Assembly: GCA_024644505.1 (NCBI GenBank)
Contig: JAHEHQ010000083.1
Span: forward strand, 1 to 9,087
DNA from: Gammaproteobacteria bacterium
GTDB lineage: Bacteria > Pseudomonadota > Gammaproteobacteria > Chromatiales > Chromatiaceae
Direction: 5' to 3'
DNA length: 9,087 nucleotides
The translations under genes and the position numbers were made by a program. The notes beneath the pieces are model-generated. The model made no database searches and was not told where the DNA came from. It was given only the letters and a program-made list of their open reading frames with translations. Below are positions 1 to 5,744 of this stretch, one piece after another; the first letter of the stretch is position 1; each line of letters begins with the position of its first letter.

Positions 1-970
1 CATGCTGCAGCTCTGCTGAAAGCTTCTCCGGTTCCCCGCTCCCCATGACCGATGTCTCTTCCCCGTCTCCGTTCTTTGCGGGGGCGATCTTCAACTCCGC
101 TTCGGGCTGCATAGGCCCGCCTGCCGTCGCAGGCGCGGGTCCCGACATCGGTTGTTGGGTTGCCGGGGCACCCCCCCCGCTTGCCGCGCCACCGGAGCGG
201 CCGGCACGCCAATCGTTCATCTGGGCGCGAAAGGCGTTATGGGCATCCGAGTACTTCAGCCCCATGACCTCTTGCCGCGAAGGCACGCGAAGTATCTGTC
301 CCACTCTCAGGTTGTTTACGTTGTTTCCGGCGAACGCCTGGGGATTGGCGTACAGCAGGGACATCACCATCTGTTCCATGCTGGTGCCACTGTGGCGAAC
401 CTTTTTCGCTATGCCCCACAGGGTTTCATTTCTGCGGGTCGGACCGTAGGTCCCCCCGGCACCGCCCGTCATCGACATCGCCGCCGTCGCCTGGGCCGGC
501 GGTGCCACAGATTCGCGCTGTATGGCAGGCATGCCCGCGGCCGGCCGTTGAACCGGTGCCGGCCTCTGATCCGTGGTTACGGGCGGATCCAGCAGTACCG
601 TATATTCACGGAGCATCTGGCCCTTCGGCCATTCCACTTCTATGAGAAAGTCGAGAAAGGGCTCGCGGACGGGATCGGGGCTGGTAACCCTGATGACGCT
701 GCTGCCATCCGGCAGCAATACCGGCTCGAACTTCAGTCTTGACAGGAAATGGGGACGATCGATACCGGCCTCCAGAAATAACTCCGGCGGGGCCAGCCTG
801 ACTTTAACGTCGGCGATCTCGGCCTCTCCGACGGAATAAAGCAGGATGTCAGCATTCAATCTCTGGTTGAGAGCGGATTTGGTACGTATATCCCCAAGCC
901 CCAGGGCCTGTGCACCAAACGGAACAACCCCCAGTACCATGGCTACCGCCAGAGACAATTTTCGAACCAT
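1..970 (-). CDS. fimV: FimV-like LysM-domain protein, N-terminal part (truncated by window edge)
   Basis: FimV family proteins are large inner-membrane, peptidoglycan-binding proteins that organise the cell pole and support type IV pilus assembly and twitching in Pseudomonas. The reading frame is open from the ATG at 970 down to base 1, giving 323 residues with no stop. Residues 1-22 form a signal peptide (MVRK, then a hydrophobic run ending AQA). The mature start LGLGDIRTKSALNQRLNADI is the FimV N-terminal signature. A Pro/Ala/Gln-rich linker (about 130-172) leads to a LysM domain at about 175-230 (YGPTRRNETLWGIAKKV ... LRVGQILRVPS), followed by another Gly/Pro/Ala-rich linker. The TPR-containing C-terminal half expected in the family lies outside the window. 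A GGAAGGGGG ribosome-binding site (975-983) sits just upstream of the ATG. The gene follows asd, as in Pseudomonas, where truA usually comes next. A run of eight G in the coding strand (171-178) falls in the second linker. Confidence 0.93.
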   Translation of the reverse strand, partial: MVRKLSLAVAMVLGVVPFGAQALGLGDIRTKSALNQRLNADILLYSVGEAEIADVKVRLAPPELFLEAGIDRPHFLSRLKFEPVLLPDGSSVIRVTSPDPVREPFLDFLIEVEWPKGQMLREYTVLLDPPVTTDQRPAPVQRPAAGMPAIQRESVAPPAQATAAMSMTGGAGGTYGPTRRNETLWGIAKKVRHSGTSMEQMVMSLLYANPQAFAGNNVNNLRVGQILRVPSRQEVMGLKYSDAHNAFRAQMNDWRAGRSGGAASGGGAPATQQPMSGPAPATAGGPMQPEAELKIAPAKNGDGEETSVMGSGEPEKLSAELQH

Positions 971-994
971 GTATCCCCCTTCCTTATCCAGCCC

Positions 995-1010
995 CTTTCA
1001 AAGCTGAAAG
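995..1010. repeat. 6-bp inverted repeat near the fimV start
   Basis: CTTTCA (995-1000) and TGAAAG (1005-1010) are perfect reverse complements around a 4-base loop, about 12 bases upstream of the fimV ribosome-binding site. The element could be a small leader hairpin or a protein-binding dyad, or it could be chance; the sequence does not decide. Confidence 0.3.
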
Positions 1011-1031
1011 TGCGCTATTTCCTACGATCCC

Positions 1032-1058
1032 CGCTTCGTACGGTTCCCCAACGAAGCG
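1032..1058. repeat. 8-bp inverted repeat, 11-nt loop, upstream of fimV
   Basis: CGCTTCGT at 1032-1039 is the exact reverse complement of ACGAAGCG at 1051-1058. It would form a stem-loop in the untranslated leader of fimV or the tail of asd. No U-tract follows the stem on either strand; the only T-run (minus strand, near 1060) lies upstream of it. It is therefore not a standard intrinsic terminator, and its function is unknown. Confidence 0.45.
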
Positions 1059-1135
1059 AACAAAAAGACTATCCGACGAACTATAGCCCAATACCTGCCT
1101 TCAACAGAACACCTCAGTTCCCGGATGTGACCGGT

Positions 1136-2251
1136 TTAGCGTTCCAGCAGAATGCGAAGCATGCGACGCAAGGGTTCCGCGGCCCCCCAAAGCAACTGGT
1201 CACCGACTGTAAAGGCCGCCAGATACTCATCCCCCATGGCCAGTTTCCGCAGCCTGCCCACCGGCACCGACAAAGTGCCTGTAACGGCTGCGGGGGTCAG
1301 CTCGGAAATCGCCGACTCCCGGTCATTCGGGATAACTTTCACCCAGTCATTGGCAGAACCCAGAATCCCTTCGATCTCGTCTATCGGCACATCTCGTGCC
1401 AACTTGATAGTCAGGGCCTGACTGTGGGATCTCATGGCCCCGATTCGCACGCAGATACCATCTATCGGTATTGGGTTATCCTGGCGTCCGAGGATCTTGT
1501 TGCTTTCAACGGAACCTTTCCACTCCTCCCGGCTTTGTCCGTTTTCCAGCTGGGTATCGATCCAGGGGATGAGGTTCCCCGCAAGCGGCACCCCGAAATT
1601 CTCCCTCGGAAACGACTCGCTGCGCATGGTCTCCGACACAGCGCGGTCGATCTCCAGGATGGCGGACGCGGGATCATCCAACATGGGCTGTACGGCACCA
1701 TGGATGCGGCCCATCTGGGCCAGCAGTTCACGCATGTTCCTGGCACCGGCCCCGGAGGCTGCCTGATAGGTCATCGCCGTTGCCCACTCGACGAGACCCT
1801 GTCTGAAAAGACCTCCGAGGCCCATGAGCATCAGGCTGACAGTGCAGTTGCCGCCGATGAAGTCTTTTACACCCTGGTTCAGGGCATTCCGGATCAGATC
1901 CCCGTTAACGGGATCCAGAATGATAACGCTGTCAGGCTCCATGCGAAGGGTGGAAGCGGCATCGATCCAGTAGCCTTTCCATCCGGCAGTGCGCAGCCCA
2001 CTGAACACGGACTTGGTGTAGCCCCCCCCCTGGCAGGAGACGACGGCGTCCATGGACATCAGCTGATCCAGATCCATGGCATCCTTGAGAGGTGGGAGAT
2101 CCCTGCCGATATCCGGCCCCCTCTGCCCCACCTGGGAGGTGGTGAAAAAGACCGGTTCATCGATCAGGCCGAAATCATCTTCGGCCAGCATACGTTCGGT
2201 CAGCACCGACCCAACCATTCCACGCCAACCAATAAATCCTATTTTATTCAT
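1136..2251 (-). CDS. asd: Aspartate-semialdehyde dehydrogenase
   Basis: Asd reduces aspartyl phosphate with NADPH to aspartate semialdehyde, the branch point to lysine/diaminopimelate, threonine and methionine; it is cytosolic and usually essential for wall synthesis. The 371-residue protein has the family's usual length. The N-terminus MNKIGFIGWRGMVGSVL is the Rossmann NADP-binding motif. GGNCTVSLMLM places the catalytic cysteine at C136. ICVRIGAMRSHSQA supplies the substrate arginine R269 and the acid/base histidine H276. PNDRE, ELTPAAVTGTL and the C-terminal AAEPLRRMLRILLER are strongly conserved in the gammaproteobacterial form. The start is fixed by homology at the ATG at 2251, but no clear Shine-Dalgarno precedes it. 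It lies 62 bases after leuB. The second, usg/asd-like gene that I recall next to asd in Pseudomonas is absent here. A nine-G run at 2022-2030 encodes part of the CQGGGYT segment (residues 73-79). Confidence 0.98.
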   Translation of the reverse strand: MNKIGFIGWRGMVGSVLTERMLAEDDFGLIDEPVFFTTSQVGQRGPDIGRDLPPLKDAMDLDQLMSMDAVVSCQGGGYTKSVFSGLRTAGWKGYWIDAASTLRMEPDSVIILDPVNGDLIRNALNQGVKDFIGGNCTVSLMLMGLGGLFRQGLVEWATAMTYQAASGAGARNMRELLAQMGRIHGAVQPMLDDPASAILEIDRAVSETMRSESFPRENFGVPLAGNLIPWIDTQLENGQSREEWKGSVESNKILGRQDNPIPIDGICVRIGAMRSHSQALTIKLARDVPIDEIEGILGSANDWVKVIPNDRESAISELTPAAVTGTLSVPVGRLRKLAMGDEYLAAFTVGDQLLWGAAEPLRRMLRILLER

Positions 2252-2279
2252 CTAGATAAACCAAATATGTAATCTTATT

Positions 2280-2308
2280 TCTATGGCACGAAAGAGGCGC
2301 CGCCAATC
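2280..2308 (-). promoter_or_regulatory. Possible asd promoter between leuB and asd
   Basis: On the minus strand, just after the leuB stop, TTGGCG is followed after about 17 bases by TAGAAA, a partial match to -35/-10 consensus. The 62-base gap has little other content. asd may instead be read through from leuB. This is a weak pattern match only. Confidence 0.2.
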
Positions 2309-2313
2309 CCTGT

Positions 2314-3396
2314 TCAAGCGGCCTGCAGTGCCTTCACTACGGCGTCGCCCATCTCTGAGGTACCCACTTCCACCGTTCCGGGAGAAGCGATGTCAGGGGT
2401 TCGCAAGCCTGAATCCAGCACACTGTTTACCGCCTGCTCGACCCGTTCCGCCATTTGCGGTTCATCCAGAGAGTAGCGAAGCAGCATCGCCACCGACAGT
2501 ATGGTGGCCAGGGGATTGGCGAGCCCTTTGCCGGAGATGTCCGGTGCCGACCCGTGAATGGGTTCGTACATGCCCTTTCCGTTTTCGTCCAGCGACGCCG
2601 AGGGCAGCATGCCGATGGAGCCGGTGAGCATGGCGGCACAATCCGACAGGATGTCTCCGAACATGTTGGTGGTTACCATCACGTCGAACTGCTTCGGCGC
2701 GCGCACCAGTTGCATCGCCGCATTGTCGACGTACATGTGGGAGAGTTCCACATCCGGATAATCGCCGCCCGCCCTGGTGGCGACCTCGCGCCAGAGTTCC
2801 GTGCATTCGAGTACGTTCGCCTTGTCCACCGAGCAGACCCTGCGGTCGCGTTTCATGGCGATATCCATCGCTACCCTGACAATTCTATCCACTTCTGATT
2901 CTCTGTAAATCAGTGTGTTGTATCCCTCTTTTTCACCGCTTTCGAGCTCCCTTACACCCCTGGGTTGACCGAAATAGATACCCCCGGTCAACTCCCGGAC
3001 TATCATGATGTCCAACCCCGACACCACTTCGGGCTTGAGGGTGGATGCCTCCGCAAGCTGGGGATAAAGAATTGCGGGGCGCAGATTGGCAAAGAGTCCC
3101 AGTTCCGAGCGCAGGCCCAGCAAACCCTTCTCGGGTCGAACCGATATATCCAGGGGTTCCCACTTGGGTCCCCCCACGGCGCCCAGCAGTACCGCATCCG
3201 CCTCACGGGCATATTGCAGGGTGGCCTCCGGCAGCGGGTGCCCGGTGGCATCGTAGGCGGCGCCCCCCACCAGCGCCTCGTCCATGTCGACCTCAAGGCC
3301 GTATACATCCTGCAGACAGACCAAAACCTTGACCGCTTCGCTTACGATCTCAGGACCTATGCCGTCCCCCGGCAGGATAAGAATGTTCTTGCTCAT
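2314..3396 (-). CDS. leuB: 3-isopropylmalate dehydrogenase
   Basis: LeuB oxidises and decarboxylates 3-isopropylmalate with NAD+ to 2-oxoisocaproate, the third leucine-specific step; it is a cytosolic homodimer. From the ATG at 3396 the protein is 360 residues, normal for the family. Family motifs appear in order: ILPGDGIGPEI (7-17), GAVGGPKWE (72-80), LRSELGLFANLRPA with substrate arginines R96 and R106, VRELTGGIYFG (R134, Y141), VDKANVL (K192), and the metal/substrate aspartates D224, D248 and D252 in YVDNAA and NMFGDILSD. EPIHGSAPDI (278-287) is the NAD-binding loop. The frame stays open to an in-frame GTG at 3405, but that codon overlaps the GAGGGG ribosome-binding site (3405-3410), which sits 8 bases from the ATG at 3396. 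The ATG is therefore preferred. The gene lies 53 bases after leuD, in one unit with leuC and leuD. Confidence 0.97.
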   Translation of the reverse strand: MSKNILILPGDGIGPEIVSEAVKVLVCLQDVYGLEVDMDEALVGGAAYDATGHPLPEATLQYAREADAVLLGAVGGPKWEPLDISVRPEKGLLGLRSELGLFANLRPAILYPQLAEASTLKPEVVSGLDIMIVRELTGGIYFGQPRGVRELESGEKEGYNTLIYRESEVDRIVRVAMDIAMKRDRRVCSVDKANVLECTELWREVATRAGGDYPDVELSHMYVDNAAMQLVRAPKQFDVMVTTNMFGDILSDCAAMLTGSIGMLPSASLDENGKGMYEPIHGSAPDISGKGLANPLATILSVAMLLRYSLDEPQMAERVEQAVNSVLDSGLRTPDIASPGTVEVGTSEMGDAVVKALQAA

Positions 3397-3449
3397 TGCC
3401 AGCACCCCTCGCTAATACGTTGGCTTATATGAAATTATGCTGCTGTCTG

Positions 3450-4091
3450 TCAGTCCCCGAATACCCAGGGCGCCTTGGCACGCCGCTGCGCTTCGAAGGC
3501 CCGGATCTTTTCGCTATGCTGAAGTGTCAGGCCGATATCATCCAGACCCTCGATGAGACAGTGCTTCCTGAAGGGGTCAACATCGAATGTTATCTTCTCC
3601 CCATCTGCCATCGTCAACGTCTGCGCTTCCAGATCGACCGTCAGTTCCAGTGCCGATTCACCGCCTGACAACGCAAAATAATTATCGACATATTCATTAT
3701 TTAAAACAATGGGTAATATTCCATTTTTAAAACAATTATTAAAAAATATGTCTGCATAACTCGGGGCAATAATGACCTTGAATCCGTAATCTGCAAGAGC
3801 CCAGGGGGCGTGCTCCCGGGAGGAACCGCAACCGAAGTTGTCCCTGGTCAGCAGTATCTGCCCGCCCTGGTAGCGGGGATCGTTGAGCACAAACTCTTCG
3901 TTGAGCGGCCGTGAGCTGTTGTCCATATCCGGCTGGCCCTGATCCAGATAACGCCACTCATCGAATAGATTCGGTCCGAAGCCGCTGCGCTTTATGGACT
4001 TCAAAAACTGCTTGGGAATAATGGCATCCGTATCCACGTTGGCCCGATCCAGTGGCACCACGCTGCCGGTAAATTTTTTGAATTTGTCCAT
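3450..4091 (-). CDS. leuD: 3-isopropylmalate dehydratase small subunit
   Basis: LeuD pairs with LeuC to form isopropylmalate isomerase, which converts 2- to 3-isopropylmalate. The 213-residue protein has the normal length of the bacterial small subunit. The N-terminus MDKFKKFTGSVVPLDRANVDTDAIIPKQFL and the swivelling-domain signature NFGCGSSREHAPWAL (85-99) are diagnostic of the aconitase-type small subunit. AAGG (4101-4104), nine bases before the ATG, is the likely ribosome-binding site. The gene is separated from leuC by 87 bases filled largely by a heptameric repeat array, an unusually long gap for two subunits of one enzyme. Codons in the middle of the gene (bases about 3675-3750, residues about 114-139) are strikingly AT-rich, around 16% GC, although the protein stays family-like there (IFFNNCFKNGILPIVL). 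That patch does not disrupt the frame. Confidence 0.97.
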   Translation of the reverse strand: MDKFKKFTGSVVPLDRANVDTDAIIPKQFLKSIKRSGFGPNLFDEWRYLDQGQPDMDNSSRPLNEEFVLNDPRYQGGQILLTRDNFGCGSSREHAPWALADYGFKVIIAPSYADIFFNNCFKNGILPIVLNNEYVDNYFALSGGESALELTVDLEAQTLTMADGEKITFDVDPFRKHCLIEGLDDIGLTLQHSEKIRAFEAQRRAKAPWVFGD

Positions 4092-4114
4092 CTTCAGTTG
4101 CCTTGTGTTTTGTA

Positions 4115-4184
4115 TCAGTTGGTAGTTGGTAGTTGGCCGATGATAACTGCTGACCGCTGACCGCTGACTGCATACTGCTTACTG
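4115..4184 (-). repeat. Phased array of ten degenerate 7-bp tandem units between leuC and leuD
   Basis: Read on the minus strand from 4184 down, the sequence divides without slippage into ten heptamers: CAGTAAG, CAGTATG, CAGTCAG, CGGTCAG, CGGTCAG, CAGTTAT, CATCGGC, CAACTAC, CAACTAC, CAACTGA. The first six follow a CAGTCAG-like consensus and the last three a CAACTAC-like consensus; the seventh is the outlier. Two units are exact neighbouring duplicates in each group. Every unit begins with C. The array begins with the last sense codon and the TAA stop of leuC and ends 23 bases before the leuD start. It resembles the short tandemly repeated heptamers described from cyanobacteria and seen between genes in other bacteria. 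Its function is unknown. Confidence 0.85.
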
Positions 4185-5585
4185 TAACTCCCTGACGTCG
4201 ATAAAGTGACCGGCGACGGCGGCGGCCGCTGCCATTGCGGGTCCCACCAGATGGGTTCGCCCCCCCTTGCCCTGCCGGCCCTCGAAATTCCGGTTGGATG
4301 TGGAAGCGCACCGGTCTCCCGGATTCAGCTGATCTGCATTCATGGCCAGGCACATGGAACAACCCGGTTCACGCCACTCGAATCCCGCTTCGGTGAATAT
4401 CTTATCCAGTCCCTCCTGTTCCGCCTGCTGCTTGACCAGGCCGGAACCGGGCACAACCAGGGCCTGCACCACGTGATCCGCCACCCGCCTGCCTTTGGCC
4501 ACAGCCGCAGCCGCACGCAGGTCCTCGATACGGCCATTGGTGCAGGAACCGATGAACACGTGATCCACGGGGATCTCCGAGATGGGGGTATTGGCCTCCA
4601 GGCCCATGTAGTCCAGCGCCCGTCGCATACCATCGGCCCTGGTGGCATCCTGTTCCGAATCCGGATCTGGCACCCTGTCGTTGACCGGTACCACCATCTC
4701 CGGTGATGTGCCCCAGGTCACCTGGGGTGCGATAGCCGCGGCGTCGAGGCGCACCTCGCGGTCGAATCGGGCATCCGGTTCGCTGTGCAGATCCCGCCAG
4801 GCCTTCACCGCCGTCTCCCAGTTATCTCCCGACGGCGCGTGCGGACGGCCCCTGAGATACTCGATCGTGGTGTCATCCACCGCGATCAGCCCCGCTCTGG
4901 CACCGGCCTCTATGGTCATGTTACAGACCGTCATCCTGCCCTCCATGGAAAGGGCGCGAATGGCCTCACCGGCGAACTCGATCACGTAGCCTGTCCCACC
5001 GGCCGTACCTATCTCACCAATGATGGCAAGCACGATATCCTTGGCGGTGACACCCGGACCGAGTTTCCCTTCGACACTGACCCGCATGGTCTTGGATTTT
5101 TTCTGAATCAGGCACTGGGTTGCCAGCACGTGCTCTACCTCGGAGGTCCCGATACCAAACGCCAGCGCACCCATGGCGCCGTGCGTCGATGTATGGGAGT
5201 CACCGCAGACCACCGTCATGCCGGGCAGTATGAAGCCCTGCTCGGGGCCGATCACGTGCACGATGCCCTGCCGTATATCGCTCATGCCGAATTCCATTAT
5301 GCCGAACTGCTCGCAGTTGCTGTCCAGTGCGGCCACCTGGACGCGGGCCACGGGGTCCGCTATACCCTTTGCACGCCCCAGGGTCGGTACATTGTGGTCC
5401 GGGGTGGCAATCGCGGATTCGGGCCTCCAGGGCCGGCGCCCCGTCAGTCTCAAGCCTTCGAAGGCCTGGGGAGAGGTCACTTCGTGGACCAGGTGGCGAT
5501 CGATATAAATGAGTGACGTCCCGCCCTCATCTGTGTGAACGAGATGGTCTTCCCACAACTTGTCGTAGAGTGTTTTGGCGCTCAT
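4179..5585 (-). CDS. leuC: 3-isopropylmalate dehydratase large subunit
   Basis: LeuC is the iron-sulfur subunit of isopropylmalate isomerase and works with LeuD in leucine synthesis. The 468-residue protein matches the bacterial LeuC length. It begins MSAKTLYDKLWEDHLV, and CGDSHTSTHGAMGALAFGIGTSEVEHVLATQ (127-157) is the aconitase active-site block. The 4Fe-4S ligands are C348 (IGSCTNGRIEDLR), C409 and C412 (GCSMCLAMN). NRNFEGRQGKGGRTHLVGPAMAAAAAVAGHF is the conserved C-terminus. The start ATG at 5585 has AAGG (5596-5599) ten bases upstream. It is the first gene of the leuCDB unit and diverges from a LysR-type gene, with 159 bases between the two starts. The stop codon lies inside the first unit of the heptamer array, so the array has grown to, or arisen from, the very end of the coding sequence. 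Confidence 0.98.
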   Translation of the reverse strand: MSAKTLYDKLWEDHLVHTDEGGTSLIYIDRHLVHEVTSPQAFEGLRLTGRRPWRPESAIATPDHNVPTLGRAKGIADPVARVQVAALDSNCEQFGIMEFGMSDIRQGIVHVIGPEQGFILPGMTVVCGDSHTSTHGAMGALAFGIGTSEVEHVLATQCLIQKKSKTMRVSVEGKLGPGVTAKDIVLAIIGEIGTAGGTGYVIEFAGEAIRALSMEGRMTVCNMTIEAGARAGLIAVDDTTIEYLRGRPHAPSGDNWETAVKAWRDLHSEPDARFDREVRLDAAAIAPQVTWGTSPEMVVPVNDRVPDPDSEQDATRADGMRRALDYMGLEANTPISEIPVDHVFIGSCTNGRIEDLRAAAAVAKGRRVADHVVQALVVPGSGLVKQQAEQEGLDKIFTEAGFEWREPGCSMCLAMNADQLNPGDRCASTSNRNFEGRQGKGGRTHLVGPAMAAAAAVAGHFIDVRELQ

Positions 5586-5613
5586 GGTTCCGTTACCTTT
5601 TTATGGAATCAAA

Positions 5614-5642
5614 AGCATAATCCGGCTTCCGGTATAAAACAA
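5614..5642 (-). promoter_or_regulatory. Putative leuC promoter
   Basis: On the minus strand TTGTTT (5637-5642) and TATGCT (5614-5619) are separated by 17 bases, a fair sigma-70 match. Transcription would start near 5607 and leave a leader of about 22 bases, too short for a leader-peptide attenuator such as leuL. A CCGG-N3-CCGG inverted repeat lies in the spacer between the two boxes. The placement is inferred from pattern only. Confidence 0.4.
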
Positions 5643-5658
5643 ATTCATATTTTTCATA

Positions 5659-5686
5659 TTTACTATTCCAAGATAGAATATATTCT
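5659..5686 (+). promoter_or_regulatory. Possible promoter of the LysR-type gene
   Basis: TTTACT (5659-5664) and TATTCT (5681-5686) lie 16 bases apart upstream of the regulator and overlap the TATTC/GAATA half-sites. The match is modest and the region is AT-rich, so chance matches are likely. Confidence 0.25.
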
Positions 5687-5695
5687 CTTCGAATA
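5664..5695. promoter_or_regulatory. Putative LysR-type operator with four TATTC/GAATA half-sites
   Basis: Half-sites alternate as TATTC (5664-5668), GAATA (5676-5680), TATTC (5681-5685) and GAATA (5691-5695). The first pair forms TATTC-N7-GAATA, which fits the LysR-family T-N11-A rule (T5666, A5678). The middle pair makes the 12-base perfect palindrome AGAATATATTCT (5675-5686), and the last pair is TATTC-N5-GAATA. If leuC starts near 5607, the first dyad is centred near -65, the usual recognition-site position for LysR-family activators. The sites also overlap the likely promoter of the LysR gene, which would allow autorepression. This is a direct sequence pattern with an inferred role. Confidence 0.5.
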
Positions 5696-5744
5696 TTACC
5701 TTTTCTCAGCCTGTTGTGATTATGGGGTTAAAGACAGAAAAACC

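Larger units (their letters stand above)
971..1135 (-). other. asd-fimV intergenic region with two inverted repeats
   Basis: This 165-base spacer carries no gene that I can support. It holds two perfect inverted repeats, CTTTCA/TGAAAG (995-1010) and CGCTTCGT/ACGAAGCG (1032-1058). It also holds a possible -10 element for fimV on the minus strand (TATAGT, 1080-1085) without a convincing -35. I see no canonical terminator with a downstream T-tract after the asd stop, so read-through from asd into fimV is possible. The spacer is nevertheless long enough for fimV to have its own promoter. Confidence 0.4.

Noticed and set aside
1010..2272. 420-codon open frame on the plus strand across asd
   Set aside because: It lies opposite the unmistakable asd gene, has no recognisable motifs and looks like the usual antisense opening in a GC-rich gene.
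3397..3405. GTG at 3405 as the leuB start
   Set aside because: It overlaps the GAGGGG ribosome-binding site, which is well placed for the ATG at 3396, where family homology begins.
4785..5516. 243-codon plus-strand frame across leuC
   Set aside because: It is a shadow of leuC on the other strand, with no family features and no ribosome-binding context.
5535..5744. In-frame upstream extension of the LysR gene adding 70 residues
   Set aside because: LysR homology starts exactly at the ATG at 5745. The extension overlaps the start of leuC and crosses the AT-rich control region, and its translation is not like any regulator N-terminus.
5586..5744. leuL-type leader-peptide attenuator ahead of leuC
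   Set aside because: No short reading frame with leucine codons and no terminator/antiterminator stems; the predicted leader is only about 22 bases.
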